DNA of 64,000 nt from Streptomyces umbrinus. Lineage in GTDB: Bacteria > Actinomycetota > Actinomycetes > Streptomycetales > Streptomycetaceae. The notes beneath the pieces were generated by a model. That model ran no database searches, had not been told where the DNA came from, and saw nothing but the letters and a program-made list of their open reading frames with translations. Position 1 is the first letter of the stretch. The number at the start of each line of letters is the position of its first letter. Both the position numbers and the translations under genes were made by a program. The DNA lies in NCBI RefSeq assembly GCF_030817415.1, contig NZ_JAUSZI010000002.1, forward strand, positions 12,228,984-12,292,983. The letters run 5' to 3'. Positions 1 to 8,713 of the stretch are shown one piece after another.

Positions 1-261
1 CATCGGCGCCTTCGCCATCGCCACACCGGGTTCGTGATCGCGGGACTGGTGCGGCGGCCGGTCTTCGGTGGCCTTGCGCACGTGCGGGAAGACTCTTGGG
101 CGCGGCTCGCGGCTCGTACAAAATTTTCGGGCTCACCAGTGGAGGCGACGGCGAGCTCCGCTACGTACCGGCCATGCCGCCTCCCGCGTCCAGGTTCGCC
201 ACTCGACGGACGCCGGCAACACGCCGGTAGGAGGCGTCCAGAAGTTCGGCCACCTCCTGCC
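1..261. other. Left-edge stretch with no recognisable gene
   Basis: No open frame here resembles a known family. The stretch ends exactly at the left inverted repeat of the IS3 element, so it may be the interrupted flank of an older locus. A gene truncated by the window edge cannot be excluded. Confidence 0.4.
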
Positions 262-294
262 TGAAGTTCCCCCCGCGAACTGGACAGCGGGTGT

Positions 295-1122
295 TTACGC
301 TGCCGGGGCGAGGTTCTGCCTGAGCAGGGATCTCGTTTCGAGCGGGGTGACGTACCCGTAGTCGGGGTGCCGACGGAGTCGGCTGCGGTTGTACTCGACC
401 TCGATGTAGCGGAAAACGTCGGCCCGGGCCGCCTCGCGGGTCTCCCACACGGTCGTCCCGATCTCCGCTTTCAGGATGGCGAACCAGCTTTCCGCGGCGG
501 CGTTATCGTAACAAGAGCCGACGCGTCCCATCGACTGCCTCATGCGCAACTTGCCTATTTCGGTGCGGAATTCGTCACTCGTGTATTCACTGCCGCGATC
601 CGTGTGCATGATGCAGCGGTACTCCAGGCCGCCACGCCCGGCCGCCATCCGCAGGGCAGCGACCGGCAGCTCGGCGCGGTGGTGGTCGGCCATCGCCCAG
701 CCGACCACCTCCCGCGTCGCGAGATCGATGCAGGTCGCCAGATACAACTTGCCTTCCAGCGTGACAAGTTCGGTCATGTCTCCGACCAAGCGCATCCCGG
801 GCCGGGGTGCGGTGAAGTCCCGGCCGATCAGGTCGAGCGCGAACACCGCCCGCTTCGCCTGCCGGGTCAGGCCCCGACGCCGGCGGCGGGTGATCCCGGC
901 GATCCGGTGTTTGCGCATCAGCCGCTCGACCTTCTTGGAGTTCACCGCCCGCCCGGCCCGCCGCAGGGCGGCGTGGACACGCGGGGCCCCGTAGGCACCG
1001 CGAGATCCGGCATGCAGCACCCGGATCTCGCCCACCAGCACCTCCTCGGCCCGCTCCCGCACCGCCCGGGCCGGCCCTGCCGCCCTGTGCGCGTAGTAGG
1101 TGGAACGGGACACCCCCAGCAC
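295..1122 (-). CDS. IS3-family transposase OrfB (DDE integrase domain)
   Basis: This is the catalytic half of the transposase (275 aa from a GTG). The N-terminal HTH_21-like part (LGVSRSTYYAHR) is followed by an rve integrase core with the DDE triad visible: D in LVGDMTEL, D in MHTDRGSEY, E in AAAESWFAILK. The frame stays open upstream into the end of orfA in the -1 register relative to orfA. The working product is therefore expected to be an OrfAB fusion made by programmed -1 frameshifting, with no independent OrfB start required. The reading frame is intact and the element could be active. Confidence 0.93.
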   Translation of the reverse strand: MLGVSRSTYYAHRAAGPARAVRERAEEVLVGEIRVLHAGSRGAYGAPRVHAALRRAGRAVNSKKVERLMRKHRIAGITRRRRRGLTRQAKRAVFALDLIGRDFTAPRPGMRLVGDMTELVTLEGKLYLATCIDLATREVVGWAMADHHRAELPVAALRMAAGRGGLEYRCIMHTDRGSEYTSDEFRTEIGKLRMRQSMGRVGSCYDNAAAESWFAILKAEIGTTVWETREAARADVFRYIEVEYNRSRLRRHPDYGYVTPLETRSLLRQNLAPAA

Positions 1123-1208
1123 ACGGCACAGAAACGCAACGCTGTGACCTGCGAGATTCCCCTCCGATGCCTTCTCCGCATCGATGAGGTGACACCGTGC
1201 CGCGGTGC

Positions 1209-1496
1209 CTACCTCATCTTGTCCTGAGCGAAGAAGGCGGTCGCTTTTCCCAGAACCTCGATCGTGGCCTCCTGCTCGCGGACCTTCCGCCGCAGCCGGA
1301 CCAGCTCCTCACGCTCCGCAGTGGTCAAAGCCCCGGCGGGCCCCTCACCGCGGTCGATCTTCGCCTGCTTCACCCACCCGCGCAGCCCTTCCGGACTCAC
1401 GCCCAGATCCCTCGCCACCTCGGTGACCGTCTTCTCCGAGGACAACGCCAAGGCGACCGCGTCCCGCTTGAACTCGGCCGTGTACCGCTTACTCAT
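1209..1496 (-). CDS. IS3-family transposase OrfA (HTH protein)
   Basis: A 95-aa helix-turn-helix protein starting MSKRYTAEFKRDAVALAL, with the motif VTEVARDLGVSPEGLRGWVKQ and a C-terminal leucine-zipper-like helix (VRLRRKVREQEATIEVL). OrfA proteins of IS3 elements bind the terminal repeats and supply the N-terminus of the OrfAB transposase. A GTG 18 bases upstream (1514) is an alternative start. The last codons overlap the -1 frame that continues into orfB. A run GGGAAAAG just before the stop is a possible slippage site, but it is not the canonical A6G heptamer. Confidence 0.92.
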   Translation of the reverse strand: MSKRYTAEFKRDAVALALSSEKTVTEVARDLGVSPEGLRGWVKQAKIDRGEGPAGALTTAEREELVRLRRKVREQEATIEVLGKATAFFAQDKMR

Positions 1497-1585
1497 GTTG
1501 CTCTTCTGGCTCACTACCTGTGACTGCTTCCTCCGGGACCATCCGTCCCAGTATCAAGCTGTCCGACCGGCAGGGGGAACCTCAG

Positions 1586-1651
1586 TTCTCGGAGTTCCGT
1601 GAGCTGGTATCGCTCGTGTGGGTGATGACAGCCGACGGATCCGGCGGGACG
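1586..1651 (+). repeat. Direct repeat A flanking the 12-residue-repeat gene
   Basis: Copy A runs from TTCTCGGAGTTC to CGGCGGGACG. It matches copy B at 3114-3181 at roughly 90% over its length, with one single-base and one three-base gap. The pair brackets the gene at 1766-3034. The repeat sits directly against the right end of the IS3 element. Confidence 0.85.
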
Positions 1652-1765
1652 TTCGTCAGAACGCCAACTGAGAGCCCGGCCGTGTGAGCGCGGCCGGGCC
1701 GCACGCCGCCAGGCGAGCATCAGGTTGGCTGCAACCGCTGGCCTCCGAGCCTTGTCTTCGTCGTC

Positions 1766-3034
1766 ATGGCAACCAGTCGAAGGTCGCGATCCCCGAACGA
1801 ACGAGAGCTTCAGCTGTCGAGGATCGGCCGGGCGCTGACCCTCACCTTCGCCGCCGCGGTCCTGGTCGCGGGCGGCGTCCTCTACGGGCTGGTGGTGCTG
1901 CTCGACTTTCAGGAGATCGACAGCACCGCCAAGCTCGACGCGAAGACGCTCTTCGACCTGGTGAAGCTCTCCTTCGGGGTGGTCGCCGGGGCCGGTGCGC
2001 TCGTCGCCCTGGTCGTCGCCTACCGCCGCCAGCGCGTCGACGAGGCCGGCGCCCACCGCGAAGCCACCCGACTCCACACCGAACGCTTCTCCCAAGCCGT
2101 CGACAGACTCGGATCCGACTCACCCGCCGTCCGGCTCGGCGGCGTCCACGCCCTGACCGGCCTCGCCGACGACGCCCCCGACCACAGCCTGCGCCAGACC
2201 TGCATCGACGTCCTGTGCGCCTACCTCCAACTCCCCTTCACCGCCGACCCCGGCGAAGACCCCGCCCACGAACAGGAACACCACCGCTACCTCGCCCTCC
2301 GCAAGGTCCGACACACCATCCTGCGCCTCATCGGCGACCACTACCGACGCCCGAAGGGAACCCACCGCTCCTGGCAGGGCTGCGACCTCGACCTCACGGG
2401 CGTGACCATCGACGGCAACATAGATTTTGAGGGCGCGAGCTTCTCCGACGGCAGAGTGTCCTTCCTCGGCGCAGGTTTCTCCGGCGGCACGGTGTCGTTC
2501 CGCCGCGCAGGTTTCTCCGGCAGCACGGTGTCCTTCTTCAGCGCAGGTTTCTCCGGCAGCGAGGTCTCGTTCGACCGCGCGGCGTTCTCCGGCGGCGAGG
2601 TCTCGTTCGCCGACGCGAGGTTCTCCAGCGGCACGGTCTCGTTCCGCGACGCAGGGTTCTCCGGCGGCGCGGTGTCGATCATGGGCGCGGCGTTCTCCGG
2701 TGGCGAGGTCTCGTTCCGCCGCGCGGTGTTCTCCGGCGGCGCGGTGTTCTTCGGCCGCGCGACATTCGCTGGCAGCGGGGTGTCGTTCATCGACGCGACG
2801 TTCGCTGGCAGCGGGGTGCCGTTCGTCGACGCGACGTTCTCCGGCGGCACGGTGTCATTCGACCGCGCGGCGTTCTCCAGCGGAGAAGTGTCCTTTCGTA
2901 GCGCAAGGTTCTTCGGCGGCGAGGTGTCCTTCACCGACGCGACGGGCCCAGCTCCCTCTGGGCTGCCCGCTGCCGTCAGCACTGCTTATGGGCCAGTCGC
3001 CCTTCCCTCCACTTGGCTGCCCCTGAATCCATAG
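1766..3034 (+). CDS. Membrane protein with fourteen 12-residue repeats (pentapeptide-repeat-like)
   Basis: The 422-aa protein has two membrane helices (about residues 22-46 and 68-86) and a soluble head (95-210) with the pattern TERFSQAVDRLGS...VRLGGVHAL. Residues 224-391 are fourteen near-perfect 12-residue repeats of consensus A-x-F-S-G-G-x-V-S-F-x-x, followed by a short Pro-rich tail. Regular Phe spacing suggests a stacked beta-helix, as in pentapeptide-repeat proteins, although the period here is 12. The same head occurs in the protein at 8714-9550, on the other side of the Qat operon. Function is unknown; membrane-anchored scaffold or interaction roles are inference. No clear ribosome binding site precedes the ATG. 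Confidence 0.85.
   Translation: MATSRRSRSPNERELQLSRIGRALTLTFAAAVLVAGGVLYGLVVLLDFQEIDSTAKLDAKTLFDLVKLSFGVVAGAGALVALVVAYRRQRVDEAGAHREATRLHTERFSQAVDRLGSDSPAVRLGGVHALTGLADDAPDHSLRQTCIDVLCAYLQLPFTADPGEDPAHEQEHHRYLALRKVRHTILRLIGDHYRRPKGTHRSWQGCDLDLTGVTIDGNIDFEGASFSDGRVSFLGAGFSGGTVSFRRAGFSGSTVSFFSAGFSGSEVSFDRAAFSGGEVSFADARFSSGTVSFRDAGFSGGAVSIMGAAFSGGEVSFRRAVFSGGAVFFGRATFAGSGVSFIDATFAGSGVPFVDATFSGGTVSFDRAAFSSGEVSFRSARFFGGEVSFTDATGPAPSGLPAAVSTAYGPVALPSTWLPLNP
2435..2938 (+). repeat. Tandem 36-bp coding repeats (14 copies)
   Basis: Fourteen consecutive 36 bp units encode the 12-residue repeats of the surrounding gene. The TTCTCCGG core is conserved while the last two codons of each unit vary. Unit number is likely to change by slippage or unequal recombination. 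Confidence 0.9.
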
Positions 3035-3113
3035 GAAGAGGGAGGCGGAATCGGTCGTCTAAGCCCCCCAGGGCCGATCCAGATGGACGTTCCCGTATTC
3101 CGAACCCTCCTTG

Positions 3114-3181
3114 TTCTCGGAGTTCGTGAGCCGGTAACGCTCGTGTGGGTGGTGATGACAGCCGACGGATCCGGCGGGACG
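3114..3181 (+). repeat. Direct repeat B flanking the 12-residue-repeat gene
   Basis: Second copy of the repeat at 1586-1651, in the same orientation and about 1.5 kb away, with the string GATGACAGCCGACGGATCC conserved in both. Recombination between the copies would remove the gene between them. Confidence 0.85.
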
Positions 3182-3324
3182 CTCCGTGGCGCGACGATGT
3201 CCCGTACCCGCCCTGTGAACCCGGGGAGGGACCCTCAACCGGTTCCAATCTCAGCGCCGATTCGTCTTCCGACTGTCGGCTGCGGGGCGCGCGGGCCGAA
3301 TTGAGTGCCGCATCGGCGGGGTGG

Positions 3325-3609
3325 GGTGTCCGGGTGGTCTGCTCCCTGCATGCGGGTTCGGTCTCGTACGAGGTCTGTGTAGGCGGCGGCACCTTGAGCG
3401 TCGCCGGCTTCTCCCCGCCAGTGGGCGAGCCCGTCCCGGGAATCCAGGATGTCAGGGTGGTCTGCTCCCTGTACGAGGGCCTGGTGATCTACGAGGTTCG
3501 TGAAATCGTCGGCGGCACCTTGGGCGTCACCGGCCTCCCCTCGCCAGAAAGCAGCGTTGTGCCGGGCATTCAGCGTGTCAAGGTGTTCTGGTCCCTGCAC
3601 GCGGCTCCG
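3325..3609 (-). pseudogene. Remnant of a tetratricopeptide-repeat protein
   Basis: The minus strand reads two near-identical TPR units of 41-42 residues, each with WRGEAGDAQGAA and (V/M)QGADHPD. This is the form LGPDHPDTL...LAYWRGEAGD common in actinobacterial NB-ARC/TPR and related signalling proteins. No start codon, N-terminal domain or family-like continuation is present on either side, so this is a decayed fragment of a much larger gene. Confidence 0.65.
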
Positions 3610-4142
3610 ACCCTCAATGCATCGAACCACCGCACAGCTCACGCCGGCACATCCGGCAGTTCCTCCGGCCGCGCTCGGCGCGGAAGTCCGGCATGGCGGC
3701 CGCCGCGAGCCTGCCGCTGCCTGCGGAGGTGGATGTCTTCGTGCCACGAGCAGGCCGGTGCTCTCCGCGGTGGCAGGGCCCCGGTGTTCGGGATGGCTGA
3801 GCATCCCGGCCGCGTGAGAGCCCGAGCCGGCCCAAGGGGCTTTTGACGCCGGTGCCGGAAGGGCACGGAGTGACCCTGTGACGGGACAGGTATTTGTCAT
3901 GGCGTGTCAGCTGCCGCGGCCATTGCCGCTGTTGTGATAAGTATGGCGGCCGAAAGGGGAGCCGTCGCGCGGCGCGGCCAGGGTGTCCGCCCCGGGGCTC
4001 CCGTGTGATGCCCGGGGCGGTGACGGCACAGGGGCCGGTGGCACATGCGGAGGCCTGTCCGGCTGGCCGGGGGTGTTCCGGTCACCGAGTGAGCTGTGCG
4101 CGCGGCGTTGGCGGAGCACTGCAGCAGGCTGGGGGACGTGTG
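3610..4142. other. Intergenic region upstream of the Qat operon
   Basis: No credible gene was found in these 533 bases. The qat promoter should lie here. A purine-rich GGGGGA about ten bases before the ATG at 4143 is the likely ribosome binding site. Confidence 0.4.
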
Positions 4143-5840
4143 ATGAGTGAAATGAGACTGTGGGACGACAATCCCACGGGTGTGGACCTGCTGGGCTTCG
4201 CATCCATCGTCGACACGGTGGTGACCACACTCGACCTCCCGTACCTGGACCCGGTGACGATCGGGATCGCCGCTCCCTGGGGCGGCGGGAAGTCGACGGT
4301 GCTGCGGCTGCTGCACAAGGAGCTGGACGCGCAAGACGGTTACCGGGTGATCCGTCTCGATCCCTGGGAGTTCGACGACCAGTTCGATGTGCGCGGTGGC
4401 GTGATCGGTGAAGTCCTGCAGGATCTCCTGACGGCCTACAAGGCGCAGGACGGCCTGCCGGACAGGATCAATGGGCTTCTTGAGCGGGTGAGCTGGTCAC
4501 GCGTTGCGGTCAGCCTGTCCAAGGGATCGCTGGTCGCTCAGTCCGCAGACCTGGTCGAGGCCCCCACACCCCGCTCGAAGAGCGATCCCAGGAGCCTGGC
4601 GGGTTTCCGGAAGGAGTTCGCCAGTCTGCTCAAGGACCTGACACAGCTCAAGCGCCTGGTCGTGCTCGTCGACGACCTGGACCGCTGTCTGCCCGACGCG
4701 GTGATGGCCACGCTGGAGGCCATCAAACTGTTCCTGTCGGTGGAGAAGGTCGCGTTCGTCCTGGCGGCGGACCAGGACATGGTGCGCGAGTCGATCGCAG
4801 CGAGCCTGGACGCCACGGGCCGGAGTGAGCGGTTCGCCCACCGCTACCTGGAGAAGATCGTCCAGGTGCCGCTGTCGCTGCCGCGGATCGGTGCCGACGA
4901 GGCAGCCACCTTCATCACGCTGCTGCTCTCGGCGCACGAATGCTCGCTGGAGCACTACACACGGCTGGTCGAGCACGCCCAGCAGCGGCGTGCCGCGGGG
5001 CAGTCCCCAGTCCTGTCGGACCTGCAGAATCTTCCGTGGCAGCCCGACGGGGCCTCGCTCGCCCTTGCCGACCGGCTGGCCACCGGTCTGTCGGCCGACC
5101 GGTCCGGAAGCCCACGCAGCATCAAACGCTTCCTCAACGCGTTCGCCCTGCGGACCCGGATCGCCGAGAGCCAGGGCATCAGCATCGACCCCTCGGTGAT
5201 CGTCAAGCTCATGCTGCTGGAAGACAGCCCGGGCAAGGACTTCGAGACCCTCGTCAAACTCCAGGACGCCGCCCGCAGTGAACTCCTTCAGCACTGGCAG
5301 GCCTGGGGGAAGGGGGAACGCGACGACAGACCGGACCAGGTCAGTGAGGCGAGCAGGCACTGGGCCGCGTCCGAACCCGATCTCACCACCGCCCCGATCG
5401 GCCCCTATCTCAGCCTGGCCGCCTCCCTGGTGAGCCTCACCGCGGCCGCCTCCCTCACCCAGGAACAGGTCACCTGGGTCTCCCACCTCGCTGGCCAGTC
5501 GGAGCCGCACCGGCGCACTGCGCAGCAAGAGGTGACGGCCCGCCCGGTCACGGAGCAGCAGGCCGTCGTCGAGGCCCTGCTGGAGCGCGGCCGCAGGGAA
5601 CAGCAGAGCGAGCCGCTAGTGGAGTCCCTCCTGTACATCGCGAACGCCACCGAGGATCTGCGCCGCCGCATCGCCGACGGTCTGTGGGACATGCGCAGCA
5701 ATCTCACCCCCGGCTCCGCCCTGGACATCGCCGACAGCGACAGCGGGGAACTGCGCGACCTGGCGGTCCGCTTGGCAGAGGCGACGGACATCGACCCCAT
5801 GGTGAGGGAAGCAGCCAAAGTGGAACAGGAGGGCCCCTGA
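4143..5840 (+). CDS. qatA: QatA: KAP-family P-loop ATPase of the Qat defence system
   Basis: The 565-aa protein is a KAP NTPase: Walker A APWGGGKST at residues 44-52, Walker B VVLVDDLDR at about 173-181, and FVLAADQDM after it. Qat (QatABCD) is a known four-gene anti-phage system in which a KAP ATPase is the first gene. The ATG at 4143 was chosen because it follows GGGGGA and because conserved sequence begins at once (MRLWDDNPTGVDLLGF). The frame is open upstream to 3894, but that part reads as non-coding. No membrane helix pair, common in other KAP proteins, is obvious. The stop overlaps the next start (TGATG), so translation is probably coupled to qatB. Confidence 0.88.
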   Translation: MSEMRLWDDNPTGVDLLGFASIVDTVVTTLDLPYLDPVTIGIAAPWGGGKSTVLRLLHKELDAQDGYRVIRLDPWEFDDQFDVRGGVIGEVLQDLLTAYKAQDGLPDRINGLLERVSWSRVAVSLSKGSLVAQSADLVEAPTPRSKSDPRSLAGFRKEFASLLKDLTQLKRLVVLVDDLDRCLPDAVMATLEAIKLFLSVEKVAFVLAADQDMVRESIAASLDATGRSERFAHRYLEKIVQVPLSLPRIGADEAATFITLLLSAHECSLEHYTRLVEHAQQRRAAGQSPVLSDLQNLPWQPDGASLALADRLATGLSADRSGSPRSIKRFLNAFALRTRIAESQGISIDPSVIVKLMLLEDSPGKDFETLVKLQDAARSELLQHWQAWGKGERDDRPDQVSEASRHWAASEPDLTTAPIGPYLSLAASLVSLTAAASLTQEQVTWVSHLAGQSEPHRRTAQQEVTARPVTEQQAVVEALLERGRREQQSEPLVESLLYIANATEDLRRRIADGLWDMRSNLTPGSALDIADSDSGELRDLAVRLAEATDIDPMVREAAKVEQEGP

Positions 5841-6670
5841 TGGGCACCTCGGGCTCCTATGGAGGCAGCGGCTCCGCCGAATGGAGCGCGGCCCATGACG
5901 CTTTCGACGCTCTGCCCGCCACCGGAACGGGATCCGCCAACTCCCCGGACACCACGGACCTGCCGGACAGCCAGCAGCAGTTCCTCGACGACGTTGTGCA
6001 GGCGCTGGCCAACGCGCTGAACAAGGATGACGCGGACCACGGCACGGTGCCGGCCGGAGGCTATCCGCTCTCCGCCCTGATCGCCCCGGCCCGCGGCGGC
6101 GGGGGAGGGGCTGGGGGAGCGGCAGGCCCGGGCCGTGTCGGTGGCGGATCGCAGCGCCAGGTACTCAAGGGTTCCTCGCGCGGTGCCGCGGCCCTCGCGG
6201 GGGCCTACGCCCTGCGCAACGGCGATGCCACGCAACTGCGCGAACTCGGCCTGGACTTCACCGAGCTGAGCGGCCTGCCACGGCGCACCCAGATCTCCCG
6301 CATCCTGCAGGCCGTCCTCGGCGACGCCGGGCACCCCGACGAGGCGGCCCTGCGCAGAGCCACCGTCAAGCACGTCAAGGATGTCCTCCTCGCCGCCGAG
6401 CCGCCCACCCCGGAAGACAGCCTGCGCAGTCTTGTCGCCGACTGGATCTATGAACTCGGCCTGGTCGAGCTCCAGTCCCAAAAAGCCAGCGACAACCTCA
6501 CCCCCGAGGAGGCCGTCCGCAAACAGGGCTGGCTGCGGTCCTGGCTGCAGCGCAAAGTACGCCACATCTCGGTGCCTGACACACGCCGTATGACCGTCAA
6601 GGAATTCACCGCCACAGCAGCGAGAGTGACGAGGGAGGCACTGCGTATTCTGCACGCAGGACGCTCATGA
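5840..6670 (+). CDS. qatB: QatB: Qat defence system protein of unknown biochemistry
   Basis: The 276-aa protein starts MGTSGSYGG, the glycine-serine opening usual for QatB. A Gly-rich linker (about residues 86-105) precedes a helical C-terminal half (about 110-275). No catalytic motif was recognised. The assignment rests on position between the KAP ATPase and the QueC-like gene and on the N-terminal signature. It overlaps qatA by one base and qatC by four (ATGA), as in a tightly coupled operon. Confidence 0.82.
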   Translation: MGTSGSYGGSGSAEWSAAHDAFDALPATGTGSANSPDTTDLPDSQQQFLDDVVQALANALNKDDADHGTVPAGGYPLSALIAPARGGGGGAGGAAGPGRVGGGSQRQVLKGSSRGAAALAGAYALRNGDATQLRELGLDFTELSGLPRRTQISRILQAVLGDAGHPDEAALRRATVKHVKDVLLAAEPPTPEDSLRSLVADWIYELGLVELQSQKASDNLTPEEAVRKQGWLRSWLQRKVRHISVPDTRRMTVKEFTATAARVTREALRILHAGRS

Positions 6671-7941
6671 CGACCGCCTACGAAGTACTGCCGCATGACG
6701 GACAGCAGCACGAGCCCTCCGCGCTGGCCCTGCGCTGGCCCCGTACCCGCACCGACAGCCCCACGCCGACCGTCACCTGCACCCTTGGCTGGGAACTCGA
6801 CCTCCTGGGCCCCGCACCGGCAGCCGCCGCCGACCTCGTCCGCATCGCCGCCTCCGCCTACCCCGCCGACCGCAGCGCCCGCCGCCCCATCACCACCTTC
6901 ACGCGCACCATCGACCTCACCGTCCACACTGTCGACCCCGCTCCCTGGAACGCCGCCTCCGGCCGGCTCGCCGAAGAACTGCTGTCCTGGCTCACCGGCG
7001 ACGCCTGGCACCTGCACGCCGTGCCCGCCATCCCCGGCAGCCACCCTCCGGCGCCTGTGCCCGACGCCGACGACGTGATGCTCCTGAGCGGCGGGCTCGA
7101 CTCCCTGTGCGGCGCCGCGGACCACCTCGGCGACACGACACGGCGCATCCACCTCAGCCACTACGACGGCAGCACCGTCATCCGCCACGCCCAGCAGCAG
7201 ACCAGCGCCTGGCTCAGCAACCGTGCACGACAGCCGCTGCGCCACCTCAGCGTGAAGCTCTGCCAGACCCACACCGCTGCGGAATCCTCCTCTCGCAGCC
7301 GCAGCCTGCTCTTCGCCGCCCTGGCCTCAGCGGTCGCCGCCGGCGCTTCGAGCCCGCAAGTGACCGTTCCGGAGAACGGCTTCACCAGCATCAACCCGCC
7401 CCTGACCGCCGCCCGGGGCGGCGCCCTGTCCACCCGCTCGACCCATCCGGGCACGTTCGCCTGCATCAACGAGCTCCTGGCGAGCCTGGACATCCCGGTG
7501 ACGCTGGCCAACCCCTACGCCTACCTCACCAAGGGACAGCTCCTGGCACGGGCCTTGGACCGTGCGGGCCCGTCCCTGCTGCAGGCGGGAGCGGAAACCC
7601 TCTCGTGCAGCAAGCTCGACGGCAATTGGTACCCCGGCGGAGACCCCACCCTCAACTGCGGCCTGTGCCTGGCCTGCCTGGTACGCCGGGGAGCATTCAC
7701 CGCGGTCCCCCACCACGATCCCACTACTTACCTCGTTGATCACCTCACCGGCCAAGCACACCAGCTGCTGCTGGAGCGCCGCCGCAAAGACGTCCACGAC
7801 GTGCGGCAGGCCATCGCCCGCGGCATCGACGACACCGACATCCTCGCCGTTGGTGAACTTCCCCCCGACACCGACCTCGACGCCGTCGTGGGCCTGTGCC
7901 AACGAGGCCTGCAGGAGCTGAACCATGTCCCGCCTCCCTGA
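6667..7941 (+). CDS. qatC: QatC: QueC-like PP-loop enzyme of the Qat system
   Basis: The 424-aa protein has the ATP-pyrophosphatase PP-loop SGGLDS at residues 141-146. A cysteine cluster near residues 313-340 (LSCSK, then NCGLCLAC) corresponds to the zinc site of QueC, the 7-cyano-7-deazaguanine synthase. An N-terminal extension of about 130 residues is absent from housekeeping QueC. In Qat systems this protein resembles a base- or protein-modifying enzyme; its real substrate is not shown by the sequence. No other queuosine genes are nearby, which argues against a role in tRNA modification. It overlaps qatB by 4 bases and qatD by 17. Confidence 0.88.
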   Translation: MTTAYEVLPHDGQQHEPSALALRWPRTRTDSPTPTVTCTLGWELDLLGPAPAAAADLVRIAASAYPADRSARRPITTFTRTIDLTVHTVDPAPWNAASGRLAEELLSWLTGDAWHLHAVPAIPGSHPPAPVPDADDVMLLSGGLDSLCGAADHLGDTTRRIHLSHYDGSTVIRHAQQQTSAWLSNRARQPLRHLSVKLCQTHTAAESSSRSRSLLFAALASAVAAGASSPQVTVPENGFTSINPPLTAARGGALSTRSTHPGTFACINELLASLDIPVTLANPYAYLTKGQLLARALDRAGPSLLQAGAETLSCSKLDGNWYPGGDPTLNCGLCLACLVRRGAFTAVPHHDPTTYLVDHLTGQAHQLLLERRRKDVHDVRQAIARGIDDTDILAVGELPPDTDLDAVVGLCQRGLQELNHVPPP

Positions 7942-8689
7942 AGGACTGCCACCGCTCGACTGCCACGCCCACATCGCACCCGATGTGACCCCCGCGCAGA
8001 TCGACGCCTTGAACGGAGCCGTCGTCTTCGCCGTCACCCGCACCCCGGCCGAAGCACACCGCGCCGGCCGGCGCGCCGACGCGCGCCTGGTGTGGGGATC
8101 TGGCGTACATCCCGGCGTTCCCGAAGCGCTCGATGCCTTCGACCTGGAGCAGTTCCGTGCCACCTTGCGGCACAGCTGCCTCATCGGGGAAGTCGGCCTC
8201 GACCGCCGAGGCAATCTCGAGCGGCAGCGCACCGTACTGGCCCAGATCCTGAATGCAGCACGCGACCAGCCCGTCCTGCTGTCGCTGCACAGTACTGGAC
8301 GGACCGGCCCCCTCCTCGACCTGCTGACCGACCAGCCGCACCCCGGAATGATCCTGCACTGGTTCCTCGGCGGCCCCACCGAGCGGCAACGTGCCATCGA
8401 CCTGGGCGCCTACTTTTCCGTCAACGCCGCCATGCCCGACGACATCCTGACCTCCCTGCCCCTGGCCTGCCTGCTGCCGGAGACCGACTTCCCGGCCAGC
8501 CGACGCACCACCGGCGCAGCGCGCCCCGGCCACATCGACCGGCTCGAACAACGGCTCGCCCAACTCCACGGCGTCACACCGGAACACCTCAGACGACGCT
8601 TCTGGCAGAACCTGCGCGAACTGACCACCCGCACACACGTCCTGGACAGGCTTCCCGAACACGTCGCGGACTGGGCCCTGGAAGCCTGA
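7925..8689 (+). CDS. qatD: QatD: TatD-family metal-dependent hydrolase of the Qat system
   Basis: The 254-aa protein carries the TatD metal site: HxH at residues 14 and 16 (LDCHAHIA), H62 (GSGVHP), E89 (GEVGLD), H122 (LHS), H145 (HWF) and D188 (ETDFP). TatD proteins are metal-dependent deoxyribonucleases, and in Qat the gene is last in the operon. All ligands are present, so the enzyme is probably active. The start lies 17 bases inside qatC. The operon ends here, with a minus-strand gene converging from 8714. Confidence 0.88.
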   Translation: MSRLPEGLPPLDCHAHIAPDVTPAQIDALNGAVVFAVTRTPAEAHRAGRRADARLVWGSGVHPGVPEALDAFDLEQFRATLRHSCLIGEVGLDRRGNLERQRTVLAQILNAARDQPVLLSLHSTGRTGPLLDLLTDQPHPGMILHWFLGGPTERQRAIDLGAYFSVNAAMPDDILTSLPLACLLPETDFPASRRTTGAARPGHIDRLEQRLAQLHGVTPEHLRRRFWQNLRELTTRTHVLDRLPEHVADWALEA

Positions 8690-8713
8690 CCCGCAGCCCG
8701 CGAGCCACCGGCG

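Larger units (their letters stand above)
262..1584 (-). mobile_element. Complete IS3-family insertion sequence
   Basis: The 1,323 bp element carries orfA and orfB on the minus strand. Its ends are imperfect 27 bp inverted repeats at 262-288 and 1558-1584. Both begin with TGA, and read inward they are TGAAGTTCCCCC... and TGAGGTTCCCCC..., both closing on GGACAGC, with about 21 of 27 matches. TGA ends and two frames offset by -1 are classic for IS3. The flanks (CTGCC before 262, GTTCT after 1584) show no target duplication, so one side was probably rearranged after insertion. The right end abuts direct repeat A at 1586. Confidence 0.88.

Noticed and set aside
2435..2938. 36-bp tandem repeats that look like a CRISPR array
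   Set aside because: Units are contiguous without unique spacers and keep one long reading frame with a conserved amino acid pattern, so they are coding repeats. No cas genes are nearby.
6667..7941. Queuosine pathway enzyme QueC
   Set aside because: No other queuosine genes are present and it sits inside an overlapping Qat operon between QatB and the TatD-like gene.
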